35,673 bases of DNA from Longimicrobiales bacterium (GTDB lineage Bacteria > Gemmatimonadota > Gemmatimonadetes > Longimicrobiales > RSA9): positions 1 to 35,673 of the forward strand of contig DASTYK010000071.1 of the NCBI GenBank assembly GCA_035764935.1, given 5' to 3'. The position numbers and the translations under genes were made by a program. Below are positions 17,951-26,490 of the stretch, piece after piece (position 1 is the stretch's first letter; the number at the start of each line of letters is the position of its first letter). Under the pieces are notes generated by a model. The model did not search any database. It saw nothing but the letters and a program-made list of their open reading frames with translations, and had not been told where the DNA came from.

Positions 17951-18023
17951 AGCGGGAAACCGGGCTCGAACCGGCGACCTTCACGTTGGCAACGTGACGC
18001 TCTACCAACTGAGCTATTCCCGC
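17951..18023 (-). tRNA. tRNA-Gly (anticodon GCC)
   Basis: A 73-nt cloverleaf with acceptor stem GCGGGAA/TTCCCGC, D-arm TAGCTCAGTTGGTAGAGC, anticodon loop TTGCCAA giving GCC, T-arm CCGGTTCGAGCCCGG and discriminator U73. CCA is not encoded. The first 18 nt plus 31 bp of upstream DNA are repeated exactly 92 bp upstream. Confidence 0.96.
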
Positions 18024-18054
18024 GCGATGCAACCTGAACTACGGGTCCGGTGAC
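18006..18054. repeat. 49-bp direct repeat, copy 1 (includes 5' end of tRNA-Gly)
   Basis: Exact copy of 18098-18146 at an offset of 92 bp. It contains the first 18 nt of the functional tRNA-Gly (18006-18023) and the 31 bp in front of it. Confidence 0.98.
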
Positions 18055-18097
18055 CGGAGCCACCAGTACTCTCAGTGCCCTGCGAAGTCGCCGCAGG

Positions 18098-18146
18098 CAA
18101 CTGAGCTATTCCCGCGCGATGCAACCTGAACTACGGGTCCGGTGAC
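18098..18146. repeat. 49-bp direct repeat, copy 2 (truncated tRNA-Gly remnant)
   Basis: Identical to 18006-18054. On the minus strand it carries the same upstream segment and then only the first 18 nt of tRNA-Gly (18115-18098). After that the sequence becomes a CCTGCG/CGCAGG hairpin region unrelated to the tRNA body. It is best read as a broken tRNA-Gly duplicate. Confidence 0.95.
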
Positions 18147-18160
18147 GTGGCCACCGAGCT

Positions 18161-18187
18161 GAAAAAGCTACCGATTCCGCGCTTTTC
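18161..18187 (-). terminator. possible weak terminator of the glycogen operon
   Basis: On the minus strand GAAAAGC and GCTTTTTC form a 7-bp stem (one bulged T) with a 12-nt loop and end in a run of five T. It starts nine bases after the glgA stop. The stem is AT-rich and weak, so the call is tentative. Confidence 0.35.
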
Positions 18188-18195
18188 CGTCAACC

Positions 18196-19596
18196 TCACA
18201 CCGCACCGATCGCGACTCTGTACAGCGCCTCGTAGGACCGCGCGGAAGCGTCCCAGGAGCGGTCGAGGCGCATGCAGCGACGCCGCAGGGCGTCCCAGCC
18301 GCGCGCACGCCAGACCTTTCGTGCTCGCGCCACCGCGGCCACGAGCGAGGGCGCGTCGGGTTCCTCGAACAGGAAGCCGGTCCGGCCGTCCTCGACGGTG
18401 TCGATCAGCCCGCCCGTCGCGCGTGCAATCGGGGGCGTGCCGTAGCGCTGTGCGATCATCTGTCCGAGGCCGCACGGCTCGTAACGCGACGGCATCAGGA
18501 AGAAGTCCGCCCCGGCGTAGATGCGGTGAGCCAGGGCGTCGTCGAAGCGGAAGATCGCGGCGATGCGACCGGGGTGTGCGCGCTCGACGGCGGCGAGCGC
18601 GGACTCCGTCATGGAATCGCCGTCACCGAGCACGACGAGGTTCACCCCCTGCTGCAGCAGTGCATCGAGGCCATCCACCACGATGTCGATGCCCTTCTGA
18701 TGCGCGAGTCGCGTGACCATGGCGAGCACCGGCCCTCCGTCGCCGAGGCGCAGCTCCTCGAGCAGTGCGGTCCTGCACCCGTCCTTGCGTGAGAGCGTGC
18801 TGACGCCGTAGCGCACGGCGAGTGCATCGTCGCCTGCGGGGTTCCACACGCGCGTGTTGATGCCGTTCAGGATTCCGGTGAGAGCCCGCCTGCGGAACCG
18901 CAGCAGTCCGTCCAGCCCGGCACCGAATGGTGGTGTCTGGATCTCGCGTGCGTACGTGGGCGACACCGTGACCACGCGATCGGCGAGCGAGATGCCGGCC
19001 TTCATGAACGACACCTGTTCGTGGAACTCGACACCGTTCTCGGTGCGGTACAGCTCCGTGGGCACCCCTACGGATGGCAGCAGGGCGCGATCGAAGTTGC
19101 CCTGGTACGCGAGATTGTGGATGCCGAACACGGTGGGGATGTTGATCTCGTCGATCAGCTCGTAGACCGGTACGAAGCCGGTCTGCCAGTCGTTCGCGTG
19201 CATGACGTCGGCGCCCCAGGCCGCTGCATACGCGACGACCGCGCGGGAAAAGAACGCGAAGCGACGGCCCGGCCCGAGGGGATCGAAGAACGGCATCTCG
19301 TAGGGGCCGAACTGCTCGAAGAATTCGGGCGCGTGCGCGAGCACGGCGGGCGCGACGCCGGCCGGGTCGTGCAGGTGAAAGCGCACGTCGCGACCACCGC
19401 CCGGCCACGGCACGTGCAGTGTCCGCTCGAGCGGGAGCGTAGCGGTGCGCGCGCGCAGGTGCGCGTACGCGGGCACGATGATGCGGACCTCGTGGCCGAG
19501 GGCGTGCAGCGCGTCGGGGAGGGAGCGTGCGACGTCGCCGAGTCCGCCTGTCTTGTAGTACGGAATCGCCTCTGCGGCGGCGAGCAGTACCTTCAT
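18196..19596 (-). CDS. glgA: glycogen (starch) synthase, GT5 family
   Basis: Adds glucose from ADP-glucose to the non-reducing end of alpha-1,4-glucan; 466 aa, normal for bacterial GlgA, GT-B fold. The N-terminal signature YYKTGGLGDVARSLP (13-27) has the ADP-glucose-binding Lys15. Central motifs are HANDWQTGFVP, FGIHNLAYQG and NGINTRVWNP; the C-terminal domain carries RLAHQKGIDI, PSRYEPCGLGQMIAQRYGTPP and RATGGLIDTV. The ATG at 19596 overlaps the upstream glycosidase stop in ATGA; longer reading into that gene is not homologous. A GT4-type maltose synthase is less likely because KTGGLGDV and the EPCGL motif are typical GT5. Confidence 0.95.
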   Translation of the reverse strand: MKVLLAAAEAIPYYKTGGLGDVARSLPDALHALGHEVRIIVPAYAHLRARTATLPLERTLHVPWPGGGRDVRFHLHDPAGVAPAVLAHAPEFFEQFGPYEMPFFDPLGPGRRFAFFSRAVVAYAAAWGADVMHANDWQTGFVPVYELIDEINIPTVFGIHNLAYQGNFDRALLPSVGVPTELYRTENGVEFHEQVSFMKAGISLADRVVTVSPTYAREIQTPPFGAGLDGLLRFRRRALTGILNGINTRVWNPAGDDALAVRYGVSTLSRKDGCRTALLEELRLGDGGPVLAMVTRLAHQKGIDIVVDGLDALLQQGVNLVVLGDGDSMTESALAAVERAHPGRIAAIFRFDDALAHRIYAGADFFLMPSRYEPCGLGQMIAQRYGTPPIARATGGLIDTVEDGRTGFLFEEPDAPSLVAAVARARKVWRARGWDALRRRCMRLDRSWDASARSYEALYRVAIGAV

Positions 19597-21491
19597 GAAG
19601 CGCGACGCACGGCGCTTCGCATCGGGCGGCGGACGCGCATGGCGCGCGTGAGCGCCCAGCCGAGGAAGCCGGCGGCGGCGGCGGCGTGGACGCCACGTGC
19701 GGCGTCGCCCGTATCGACGTCGTACGCGTCGCATGCAATGCCGCCCGGCAGGCGCAACCGCTGTATGAGCGCCTGCGCGTCCTGGCTGCGGTCGGCAAGC
19801 AGGTCGGCGCACAGTGCGGCGAGGACCGCATGATCCGGATCGCGGCGGGACGCCTCTCCCGGAAACGCCCGCTCACCGTGCCAGAGCGGGTAGCGACGGG
19901 AACGCAACAGGCTCATCGTGTCGGTCCACACCGGATCATCGAACTCGCAGAATTCGAGGAATGGCAGCAGCCGGAGGCTGCCCACCGGATCGTCGTAGAT
20001 TGCCGCATCGCGCTCGAGGTCGGTCGAGCAGGCGAGCACGTTGCTGCCCTCGACCTCCACCGTGCAGCGGCTCCAGATGGTACCCGCCAGCTCGTCGGCT
20101 GCGTTCTGCAGTCGCGGCGGATCCGGGAGCGCCCAGATGCGGTCGAGTGCACGGACGAACGCCCAGAGCAGCACGTTGTCCCAGGTCACGTACGGCTGGT
20201 CCGCAGGCGCTCCATCCGGCAGCACCTCACCCCGCGCGAGGAAGATCTCCGGGTGAAGCCGTGAAAAAAGCAGCTCATCGATGTCGCGCAGCCCATCCTG
20301 GATGGTGGGCTCGTCCAGCACTGTTGCATCCTCGGTCGTCGCCACGTACTGATCGACGGCGATGCCGTACGCGCACAGGTTCGCCACACTGAGCCCCGGA
20401 TCGAGCACGGCTCCGTTCACGTAGCGTGCATGGAACCCCGGCCGGTCGGAAAACAGCTCATAGATGCGGAGCAGCAGCTCACGCGCAAGCTGCGGGTCCG
20501 TCTCGCAGAGCGCGGGCAGCGTCCAGAGCAGCGCCTCGCGCTCGCTCACGACGGCGGTCTCACCGTGCAGCGGTGAGCGCGACGCCAGCGGGTAGATGAA
20601 GTCGTCGTCCACCCCACGCGCCACCCCGCAGTAATAGTTGAACGTCAGGTTCCGGTTCAGCAGCTCCGACAGTGCAACCTGGTCGCTGCGGCGCGCGAGG
20701 CGTGCAAGCTCCAGGCGCGCGTTGCGCAGCAGCTGCTGCGCCCCGAGGCGTGCCATCCGCCCTGCTGTCGCAAGGGCGCCGTCACGCTCCGGGGCAACGC
20801 CGATGTGCACGGCGAGGCGTGCGCGACCGCCGGGTCGCAGCCGCAGCGTGCCGAGAGCACGAAAGGTGATCGGCACCCCATTGTGGACGGTGTGGGCTTC
20901 GCCCGGGACAGAGGCGCGGCGGCCGACGCCGGCGTCGGCGATCTCGTAATGCACGTCGCTGCCTTCCACGCACAGGCCGAGCGCAGCACCCGACGCGATC
21001 GGGCCCGCTTCCAGTGCAATGCCCGGGTGTCGCGAATCGCCCTCGCTGATGCGGTTCGGCGCGTGCAGCGGACGCGGCGTACGGATGTGAAGCTGCGACC
21101 AGGCCCACACCCCCTCGACCCCGACCTGGAGAGTCTGCTCGATGTTGGCGTGGTTTTCGAGCTCGAAGAGGAGCACGGCACCGCGCACGATCGGATCGTA
21201 GCCTCCGGGCCCGAATGCCGTCACCCGCAGCGAGAGATCGGGAAACGGGTCCGCGCGGTACTGCGGAATCCAGCGGTCGACGCGCTCGTGCGTGAAGCGT
21301 CCCGTCGCGAGCGGTTCGCCCGCGCGCATCACGACCGGTCGCAGGAGGCCGGGGCCGTCCTCGGTGCCGGTGTTGCAGCTCCACTCGAGGAGGCCGCCGA
21401 GACCTGCATGCAGCACGTTCACGCGCTGCACCGCCGCCTCGTCATCGAGGCAGAGGGTCACGTAATGATTTCCCGTGATTTCCCAGGCCAT
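19593..21491 (-). CDS. putative six-hairpin-type glycoside hydrolase next to glgA (family unassigned)
   Basis: A 632-aa protein without signal peptide. Residues 1 to about 260 look like a beta-rich domain. From NLTFNYYCGVARGVDDDFIYPLASRSPLHG onward the repeated helical pattern and short conserved-looking loops (SRSPLHGE, LLWTLPAL, RYVNGAVLDPGLSVANLCAYG, YVTWDNVLLWAFV, YDDPVGSLRLLPFLEF, YPLWHGERAFPGE) resemble (alpha/alpha)6-barrel glycosidases such as amylo-1,6-glucosidase-like or GH15/GH125-like enzymes. No exact catalytic motif could be assigned. The stop overlaps glgA as ATGA, so it probably acts on glycogen or a related glucan. ATG at 21491 is chosen; GTG at 21500 (GTGACCACCATG) is an alternative with GGGGACG upstream. 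Confidence 0.7.
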   Translation of the reverse strand: MAWEITGNHYVTLCLDDEAAVQRVNVLHAGLGGLLEWSCNTGTEDGPGLLRPVVMRAGEPLATGRFTHERVDRWIPQYRADPFPDLSLRVTAFGPGGYDPIVRGAVLLFELENHANIEQTLQVGVEGVWAWSQLHIRTPRPLHAPNRISEGDSRHPGIALEAGPIASGAALGLCVEGSDVHYEIADAGVGRRASVPGEAHTVHNGVPITFRALGTLRLRPGGRARLAVHIGVAPERDGALATAGRMARLGAQQLLRNARLELARLARRSDQVALSELLNRNLTFNYYCGVARGVDDDFIYPLASRSPLHGETAVVSEREALLWTLPALCETDPQLARELLLRIYELFSDRPGFHARYVNGAVLDPGLSVANLCAYGIAVDQYVATTEDATVLDEPTIQDGLRDIDELLFSRLHPEIFLARGEVLPDGAPADQPYVTWDNVLLWAFVRALDRIWALPDPPRLQNAADELAGTIWSRCTVEVEGSNVLACSTDLERDAAIYDDPVGSLRLLPFLEFCEFDDPVWTDTMSLLRSRRYPLWHGERAFPGEASRRDPDHAVLAALCADLLADRSQDAQALIQRLRLPGGIACDAYDVDTGDAARGVHAAAAAGFLGWALTRAMRVRRPMRSAVRRAS

Positions 21492-21599
21492 GGTGGTCAC
21501 CCGCGGATCGTCCCCGCCGCCCCGCGGAAGATGCGGGACGGTCTGCCGGCCGCAAGGGATGGGTGCATTTCCCGGGCCCTGCAATAGCAGGAATTTCGC

Positions 21600-21629
21600 T
21601 TGACGCCGCGCGCGGGCGGCCGGTATACT
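21600..21629 (+). promoter_or_regulatory. promoter of the TonB-dependent receptor gene
   Basis: TTGACG (21600-21605) and TATACT (21624-21629) are 18 bases apart, close to consensus on both elements. Start is expected near 21636, giving a leader of about 190 nt before the ATG at 21828. The region 21492-21599 should hold the divergent glycosidase promoter, which I cannot pinpoint. Confidence 0.75.
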
Positions 21630-21635
21630 GGACCG

Positions 21636-21827
21636 AATCTCCGGGCTGAAAAAGCATTGTGCTTCTTGTATTTCCGCCCGAGTCCCCGAATGGCACCGAC
21701 CGAAGAGGGTGAGGCTGTCGCAGCGGCGCTGGCGCTGCCCTTCCCGCCCGGCGGGCACGTCGCAGGGGATCAGAACCGCGGGGTCCGGGGATCCGGCCCG
21801 CCCTTCCACATCAATCCGAGGTCATCC
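21636..21827 (+). other. long 5' leader of the TonB-dependent receptor mRNA
   Basis: About 190 nt with several GC-rich inverted repeats (for example around 21739-21760) and a GAGG ribosome binding site at 21818-21821. I do not find the cobalamin B12 box or another riboswitch signature. An in-frame ATG at 21690 exists, but the signal peptide starts at 21828. Confidence 0.45.
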
Positions 21828-24641
21828 ATGGGTTTGCACGTTCGCAGGGCTCTGGTCTTTGCGTTCGCCTGGCTCGTACTCGGCGCAAGCGCCGCCTGGG
21901 CGCAGACCGGCGCGATCGTCGGCCGGGTAACGTCTGCGTCGGGCCTGTCGCCGATCGCATCCGCACTGGTGGAAGCACAGTCGGAGGATGGGCGCACGGC
22001 CGGTTCTGCAATCACCGACGGTGACGGGCGGTTCCGGATGATCGGCGTGCCGGCGGGCACGTACACGGTTCTGTTCAGTGCAGTCGGTCACACGGACCAG
22101 CGGGTGCCGAACGTGACGGTCTCTGCAGGCGGTACCGCGGTGGCGGATGCATCGCTTGCCGTGCAGGCGTTCGATCTCGACCCGGTCCAGGTCACGGCCA
22201 GCCGTGGCGTCATCGAAAAGGCAGTGGACGCGCCCGCGCACGTGGAAGTGCGCGGTGAACAGGAGCTCGACGTCCGCCCGACCGTAACGCCCGCGGACCA
22301 CCTGCGCGGCATGGTCGGCGTCGACATCGTGACGCAGGGTATCCAGTCGACCAACGTGGTGCTGCGAGGCTTCAACAACATCTTCTCGGGTTCGCTGCAC
22401 ACGCTGACCGACAACCGCATCGCGGGTGTGCCCTCGCTGCGCGTGAACCTGTTGCACTTCGTCCCTGCGACGAACGAGGACCTGGAGCGCATGGAGGTCG
22501 TGCTGGGACCGGGCGCCGCGCTGTACGGCCCGAACACGGCAGATGGTGTGCTGCACATCATGACCAAGTCACCGCTGGCGGAACCGGGCACGTCGCTGTC
22601 GGTGGCGGGAGGCGAACAGAGCTTCTTCGAGGCGACGGGCCGCACCGCGATCCGCGTGTCGGACAACTTCGGCATCAAGGTGTCGGGGCTGTACATGCAG
22701 GCGGAGGAGTGGGAGTACGAGGATCCGGTCGAAGCGCAGGAAACGTTCAACTACCGGACGGGTCCTGATTCGATCACCCAGAGATTCCGTACGCAGCTCA
22801 CCAATGCTCTCGGCGGCGACGCCGCAGCCGCCGAGGCCCGCATCTCGCGCATCGGCACGCGTGACTTCGATATCGATCGCTGGAGCGTGGAAGCGCGAGC
22901 CGACTGGGTGCCGACGGCCGGCGTGAACACGATCCTGTCTGCCGGCATGACGAACGCCGGCAGCGGCATCGAGCTGACCGGTCTCGGTGCTGGCCAGGTC
23001 GACGACTGGAAGTCGTCGTACTACCAGATCCGCACGAACTGGAACCGCCTGTTCGTGCAGGGCTACCTGAACGCCAGCGACGCCGGCGACACGTACCTGC
23101 TGCGCAACGGCGTCGCGATCCAGGACGAATCGAAGCTGTGGGTCGGCCAGATCCAGCATGGCTTCCGGCTCGGCGACCACAACTTCACGTACGGCGGTGA
23201 CGCGCTCTACACGGTGCCCGAGACCCACGGCACGATCAACGGCATCTACGAGGACGACGACGAGACGACCGAGCTCGGCGGCTACCTGCAGTGGGAGTGG
23301 GCGTTCGACCCGAAGTTCGACCTCGTGCTGGCCGGTCGCGTCGACGATCACTCGGGACTCCCTGACCCGATCTTCTCGCCGCGTGCGGCCCTCGTGTTCA
23401 AGCCGGCGGAGAACCAGGCGATCCGCGCGACGTTCAACCGCGCGTTTTCGACGCCCAGCTCGCTGAACCAGTTCCTGGACCTGCCGAGCGCGGCACCGGA
23501 TCCGGCGCTGGCAGCGCTGGGCTACAGCGTGCGCGTGCAGGGCACCGGACGCGACGGCTTCCAGATCGCACAGTCGGACGGCAGTTTCCTGATGCGTTCG
23601 CCGTTTACGCCCGGCGACCCGTCGGCGCTGGTGCCGGCCAATGCGGCGCTGTACTGGAATGCCGCGGTGGCCGTGATGGAGGCGCGCGGCCTGCCAGCGC
23701 AGATGGCGGGCTATCTGCGGCAGATTGCGCCGCTCGCCGCAGAGGCCGTTGGAACGTCGTTCCTCGACGCTGCGACGGGAGACCTGGTGTCCGCACCGCC
23801 CTTCGATCGCGTCGATCCGATCCGGGAATCGACGACCACGTCGATCGAAGGCGGGTATCGCGGCGTCATCGCCAACAAGCTGCTGCTCGCGGCCGATGTC
23901 TGGTGGGCGCGCAAGAACAACCTCGTGACGCCGCTCACGCCCGTCACGCCGCTCGTCCTGCTCGAAGGCACCTCGACCGTGCAGTTCCTCGTGCCGCGGC
24001 TCATGCAGGACCTCGGCATGTCGCAGGAGCAGGCAACGGCAACGGCGATCCAGCTTGCGGGAAGCGCCGCGGCGCCCGGCCTGGCCTCGATTCCGGTTGG
24101 CGTCGTGTCCTCCGCGGACATCAATGCCAACGGCGCGCAGCTCCTCACGACGTACTACAATGTCGATGACGAGCTCGACTATTACGGGCTGGACCTTTCC
24201 GCCAACTACCTGTTCAGCGATGCTTTCTCGCTCGCTGGCACGCTCTCGCTCGTCAACGACAACGTGTTCGAGACGGATCGCGGCGAGAGCATCACGTTGA
24301 ACGCACCCAAGACGAAGGCGAGTGTCAGCGGCACATACCGTCATCTCGGCATCGGCCTCTCCACCGAGCTGAGGATGCGCTATAACGACTCGTTCCCGGT
24401 GCGTTCCGGCGTGTACAACGCCACGCGATGCATCGAGCCGGATGTTCCAGGCACCGAGGAGTGCGTCGACTCCTACACGCTCCTCGACCTGACGACCTCG
24501 TACGAGATCCCGGGGTTCCGGGGCGCCGCGATTCAGCTCGCGGTGACGAACCTGCTGGACGAGGAGTACCGCAGCTTCCCGGGCGTTCCGAACATCGGGC
24601 GGATGGCGATCCTCCGGCTCAAGTACGCGTTCGGTCACTGA
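21828..24641 (+). CDS. TonB-dependent outer-membrane receptor with carboxypeptidase-regulatory-like domain
   Basis: Outer-membrane importer energised by TonB; 937 aa. A signal peptide (1-25, cleavage after AWA) precedes a carboxypeptidase-regulatory-like domain (about 27-125, GAIVGRVTSASGLSPIASALVEA and AGTYTVLFSAVGH). A plug domain follows, with VLRGFNNIFSG and EVVLGPGAALYGPNTADGVLHI, then a large beta-barrel with long extracellular insertions (two Ala/Gln-rich helical stretches near residues 580-670 and 730-760). The C-terminus is LRLKYAFGH, so the usual terminal aromatic residue is followed by two extra residues. The ligand is unknown: no SusD partner, siderophore or metal genes adjoin it. 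GAGG lies six bases before the ATG. The gene stands alone between a strong promoter and a strong terminator. Confidence 0.93.
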   Translation: MGLHVRRALVFAFAWLVLGASAAWAQTGAIVGRVTSASGLSPIASALVEAQSEDGRTAGSAITDGDGRFRMIGVPAGTYTVLFSAVGHTDQRVPNVTVSAGGTAVADASLAVQAFDLDPVQVTASRGVIEKAVDAPAHVEVRGEQELDVRPTVTPADHLRGMVGVDIVTQGIQSTNVVLRGFNNIFSGSLHTLTDNRIAGVPSLRVNLLHFVPATNEDLERMEVVLGPGAALYGPNTADGVLHIMTKSPLAEPGTSLSVAGGEQSFFEATGRTAIRVSDNFGIKVSGLYMQAEEWEYEDPVEAQETFNYRTGPDSITQRFRTQLTNALGGDAAAAEARISRIGTRDFDIDRWSVEARADWVPTAGVNTILSAGMTNAGSGIELTGLGAGQVDDWKSSYYQIRTNWNRLFVQGYLNASDAGDTYLLRNGVAIQDESKLWVGQIQHGFRLGDHNFTYGGDALYTVPETHGTINGIYEDDDETTELGGYLQWEWAFDPKFDLVLAGRVDDHSGLPDPIFSPRAALVFKPAENQAIRATFNRAFSTPSSLNQFLDLPSAAPDPALAALGYSVRVQGTGRDGFQIAQSDGSFLMRSPFTPGDPSALVPANAALYWNAAVAVMEARGLPAQMAGYLRQIAPLAAEAVGTSFLDAATGDLVSAPPFDRVDPIRESTTTSIEGGYRGVIANKLLLAADVWWARKNNLVTPLTPVTPLVLLEGTSTVQFLVPRLMQDLGMSQEQATATAIQLAGSAAAPGLASIPVGVVSSADINANGAQLLTTYYNVDDELDYYGLDLSANYLFSDAFSLAGTLSLVNDNVFETDRGESITLNAPKTKASVSGTYRHLGIGLSTELRMRYNDSFPVRSGVYNATRCIEPDVPGTEECVDSYTLLDLTTSYEIPGFRGAAIQLAVTNLLDEEYRSFPGVPNIGRMAILRLKYAFGH

Positions 24642-24690
24642 GCAGGACCGCGCTCCGGCAGCACGGGGCGCGGCTGGAGGACTCGGAAAC

Positions 24691-24722
24691 GGAAAGGCCC
24701 GGCAGAAATGCCGGGCCTTTCC
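24691..24722. terminator. bidirectional intrinsic terminator between the receptor gene and recN
   Basis: A 14-bp perfect stem GGAAAGGCCCGGCA/TGCCGGGCCTTTCC closed by a GAAA tetraloop. It sits 49 bp after the receptor stop and 57 bp from the recN stop, in the space between converging genes. U-rich exits are short on both sides. Confidence 0.9.
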
Positions 24723-24778
24723 CGTTGTCATGCACCAGGTCTGCTGCACCGCGGAGAGCTTCTTCGGCCTGAGGCTCG

Positions 24779-26446
24779 TTACGCGCTCTTCCCCGCCAGC
24801 AGCTCCTTCGCGTGCGCAAGCGACGTCTCGCTCTCCGGATCACCGCCCAGCAGCCGAGCGAGCTCCGCAACGCGGGCCTCACCAGCAAGCTCGTCGACTG
24901 TGGTGGTCGTGCGGGCGCCACGCTCCTCCTTGCGAACGAGCAGGTGGTGCTGTGCGCGGGAGGCGATCTGCGGCAGGTGCGTGATGACGAAGACCTGACG
25001 GTCGCGCGCGACGTCGCGCAGCTTGTCGCCCACGGCGTGCGCGACCTTGCCGCCGATGCCGGCGTCGACCTCGTCGAAGACCAGTGTAGGCACGTCATCG
25101 AGGCCGGCCAGGATGGTCTTGAGCGCGAGCATCACGCGGGACAGCTCACCGCCGGAAGCGATGCGCGCGAGTGCGCGCGGCTCGAAGCCCTTGTTCAGGG
25201 CAATGCGGAACTCGACGTCCTCGGCACCGTGGGGTGACGGCTCGTCGACGTGCTCCAGCACTACGTCCATCGTGCCGCCGTCCATTCCGAGCTGCGGCAG
25301 GATCGTACCGACCGCCTTGCTGAGCCTGCGTGCAGCGCGCGCCCGTGCGGCGGACAGCCTGGCGGCGGCCTGCACGAACGCGGTGCGCGCCTGCTCCGCA
25401 GCCTGGTCGAGCTGGCGACGCTCGAACTCCGCGCGGTCGAGCGTATCGAGCTCTGCACGCGCCCTGGCACCGACCCCGATCACCTCGCCGACGCTTGCGC
25501 CGTACTTCAGCTTCAGTCGGTGGATGCGGTCGAGCCGGCGGCGGATGAAATCGAGGCGCGCCGGGTCACCCTCGATGGCCGTCGCGTACTCGCCCATGCG
25601 GCGGCCCAGCTCCTCGAGGTTGTAGAGCGCCGCGGCGAGCATCTCGTGCGCGTCCTGCTGCGACGGATCGATGCGCACCAGGTGATCGAGCGTCCGTCGC
25701 ATCTCGCCCAGACGGGAGCTGAGCGACTCGTCCGCGGCGTACAGGTCCAGGTGCAACGAGTTCGACAGCCGTGCGAGCTCCTCGGCATGATCGAGTCGCG
25801 ACGCCTCCGCCTCCAGCTCCTCCTCCTCGCCTTCCCGCAGCTCCGCCGACTCGATCTCCTCGGCCTGGAAGCGCAGGAAGTCCTTGCGCTGCTCGGCCTC
25901 GCGGCGGCGCTCGTCGAGCGCGTCCAGCTCGCGCAGCGACGCACGCCAGTGCGCGTGCGCCCGTTCGACTTCGGCCGCGAGTGGGAGCGCGTCCGCGTAC
26001 GCGTCGAGGATGCGGCGCTGCTCGCTCCTGCGCAGCAGCGTCTGGTACTCGTGCTGGCCGTGCAGATCGACGAGCTGCCGACCGATCTCGCCGACCAGTG
26101 CGGCCGTGCTCGCGGCACCGTTGATCCACGCGCGGTTGCGTCCCTCGGCCGCGACCTCGCGGCGCAGGATGAGCAGCCCCTCCTCGGTCTCGATCCCCTG
26201 CTCCGCCAGCGCACTCACGATGGCGGGGTGTGCGCTGACATCGAAGACACCCTCGACGCTCGCGCGCTCCGCGCCGGTGCGCACCACGTCGGCGGACGCA
26301 CGCTCGCCCAGCAGCAGCGACAGCGCGCCCACGATGATCGACTTGCCTGCACCCGTCTCACCGGTGAGCGCGTTCAGCCCCGCCTCGAGACGCAGCGACA
26401 GGCTCTCGATGACGGCGAAGTTGAGGATGCGCAGCTCGATCAGCAT
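24779..26446 (-). CDS. recN: DNA repair protein RecN
   Basis: SMC-like ATPase of double-strand break repair; cytoplasmic, nucleoid-associated. The 555-aa protein has the N-terminal LRILNFAVIESL and Walker A LTGETGAGKSIIV (28-40), a long Glu/Arg/Ala-rich coiled coil (about 160-370), then the ABC signature ASGGELSRVMLALK and Walker B TLVFDEVDAGIGGKVA with VFVITHLPQIAS. Length agrees with the family (about 555). ATG at 26446 has no clear ribosome binding site; nadK ends 44 bp upstream on the same strand, so it is probably the last gene of the folD-to-recN transcript. Confidence 0.96.
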   Translation of the reverse strand: MLIELRILNFAVIESLSLRLEAGLNALTGETGAGKSIIVGALSLLLGERASADVVRTGAERASVEGVFDVSAHPAIVSALAEQGIETEEGLLILRREVAAEGRNRAWINGAASTAALVGEIGRQLVDLHGQHEYQTLLRRSEQRRILDAYADALPLAAEVERAHAHWRASLRELDALDERRREAEQRKDFLRFQAEEIESAELREGEEEELEAEASRLDHAEELARLSNSLHLDLYAADESLSSRLGEMRRTLDHLVRIDPSQQDAHEMLAAALYNLEELGRRMGEYATAIEGDPARLDFIRRRLDRIHRLKLKYGASVGEVIGVGARARAELDTLDRAEFERRQLDQAAEQARTAFVQAAARLSAARARAARRLSKAVGTILPQLGMDGGTMDVVLEHVDEPSPHGAEDVEFRIALNKGFEPRALARIASGGELSRVMLALKTILAGLDDVPTLVFDEVDAGIGGKVAHAVGDKLRDVARDRQVFVITHLPQIASRAQHHLLVRKEERGARTTTTVDELAGEARVAELARLLGGDPESETSLAHAKELLAGKSA

Positions 26447-26490
26447 ACGCGACGTTGCATGGAGGGTGGGACGAGCGGCGCCATGTGCGG

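Noticed and set aside
17615-18037. Plus-strand open frame of about 140 codons over the tRNA genes
   Set aside because: It reads through tRNA-Cys, tRNA-Gly and the terminator hairpin; not a protein gene.
17951-18146. Phage or island attachment site at the tRNA genes
   Set aside because: The duplicated segment is the 5' end of tRNA-Gly rather than the 3' end used by most integrases, and no integrase or foreign genes lie between the copies.
21636-21827. Cobalamin or other known riboswitch in the TonB receptor leader
   Set aside because: The B12-box and other conserved core sequences I know are absent; only generic GC-rich inverted repeats are seen.
21690-21827. N-terminally extended TonB receptor starting at the ATG at 21690
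   Set aside because: The extension is Pro/Gly-rich and would bury the signal peptide; the ATG at 21828 has a GAGG six bases upstream and begins a classic signal sequence.
22569-24749. Minus-strand open frame of about 726 codons opposite the TonB receptor
   Set aside because: Mirror of the receptor's codon bias; it runs through the terminator at 24691-24722 and has no recognisable motif.
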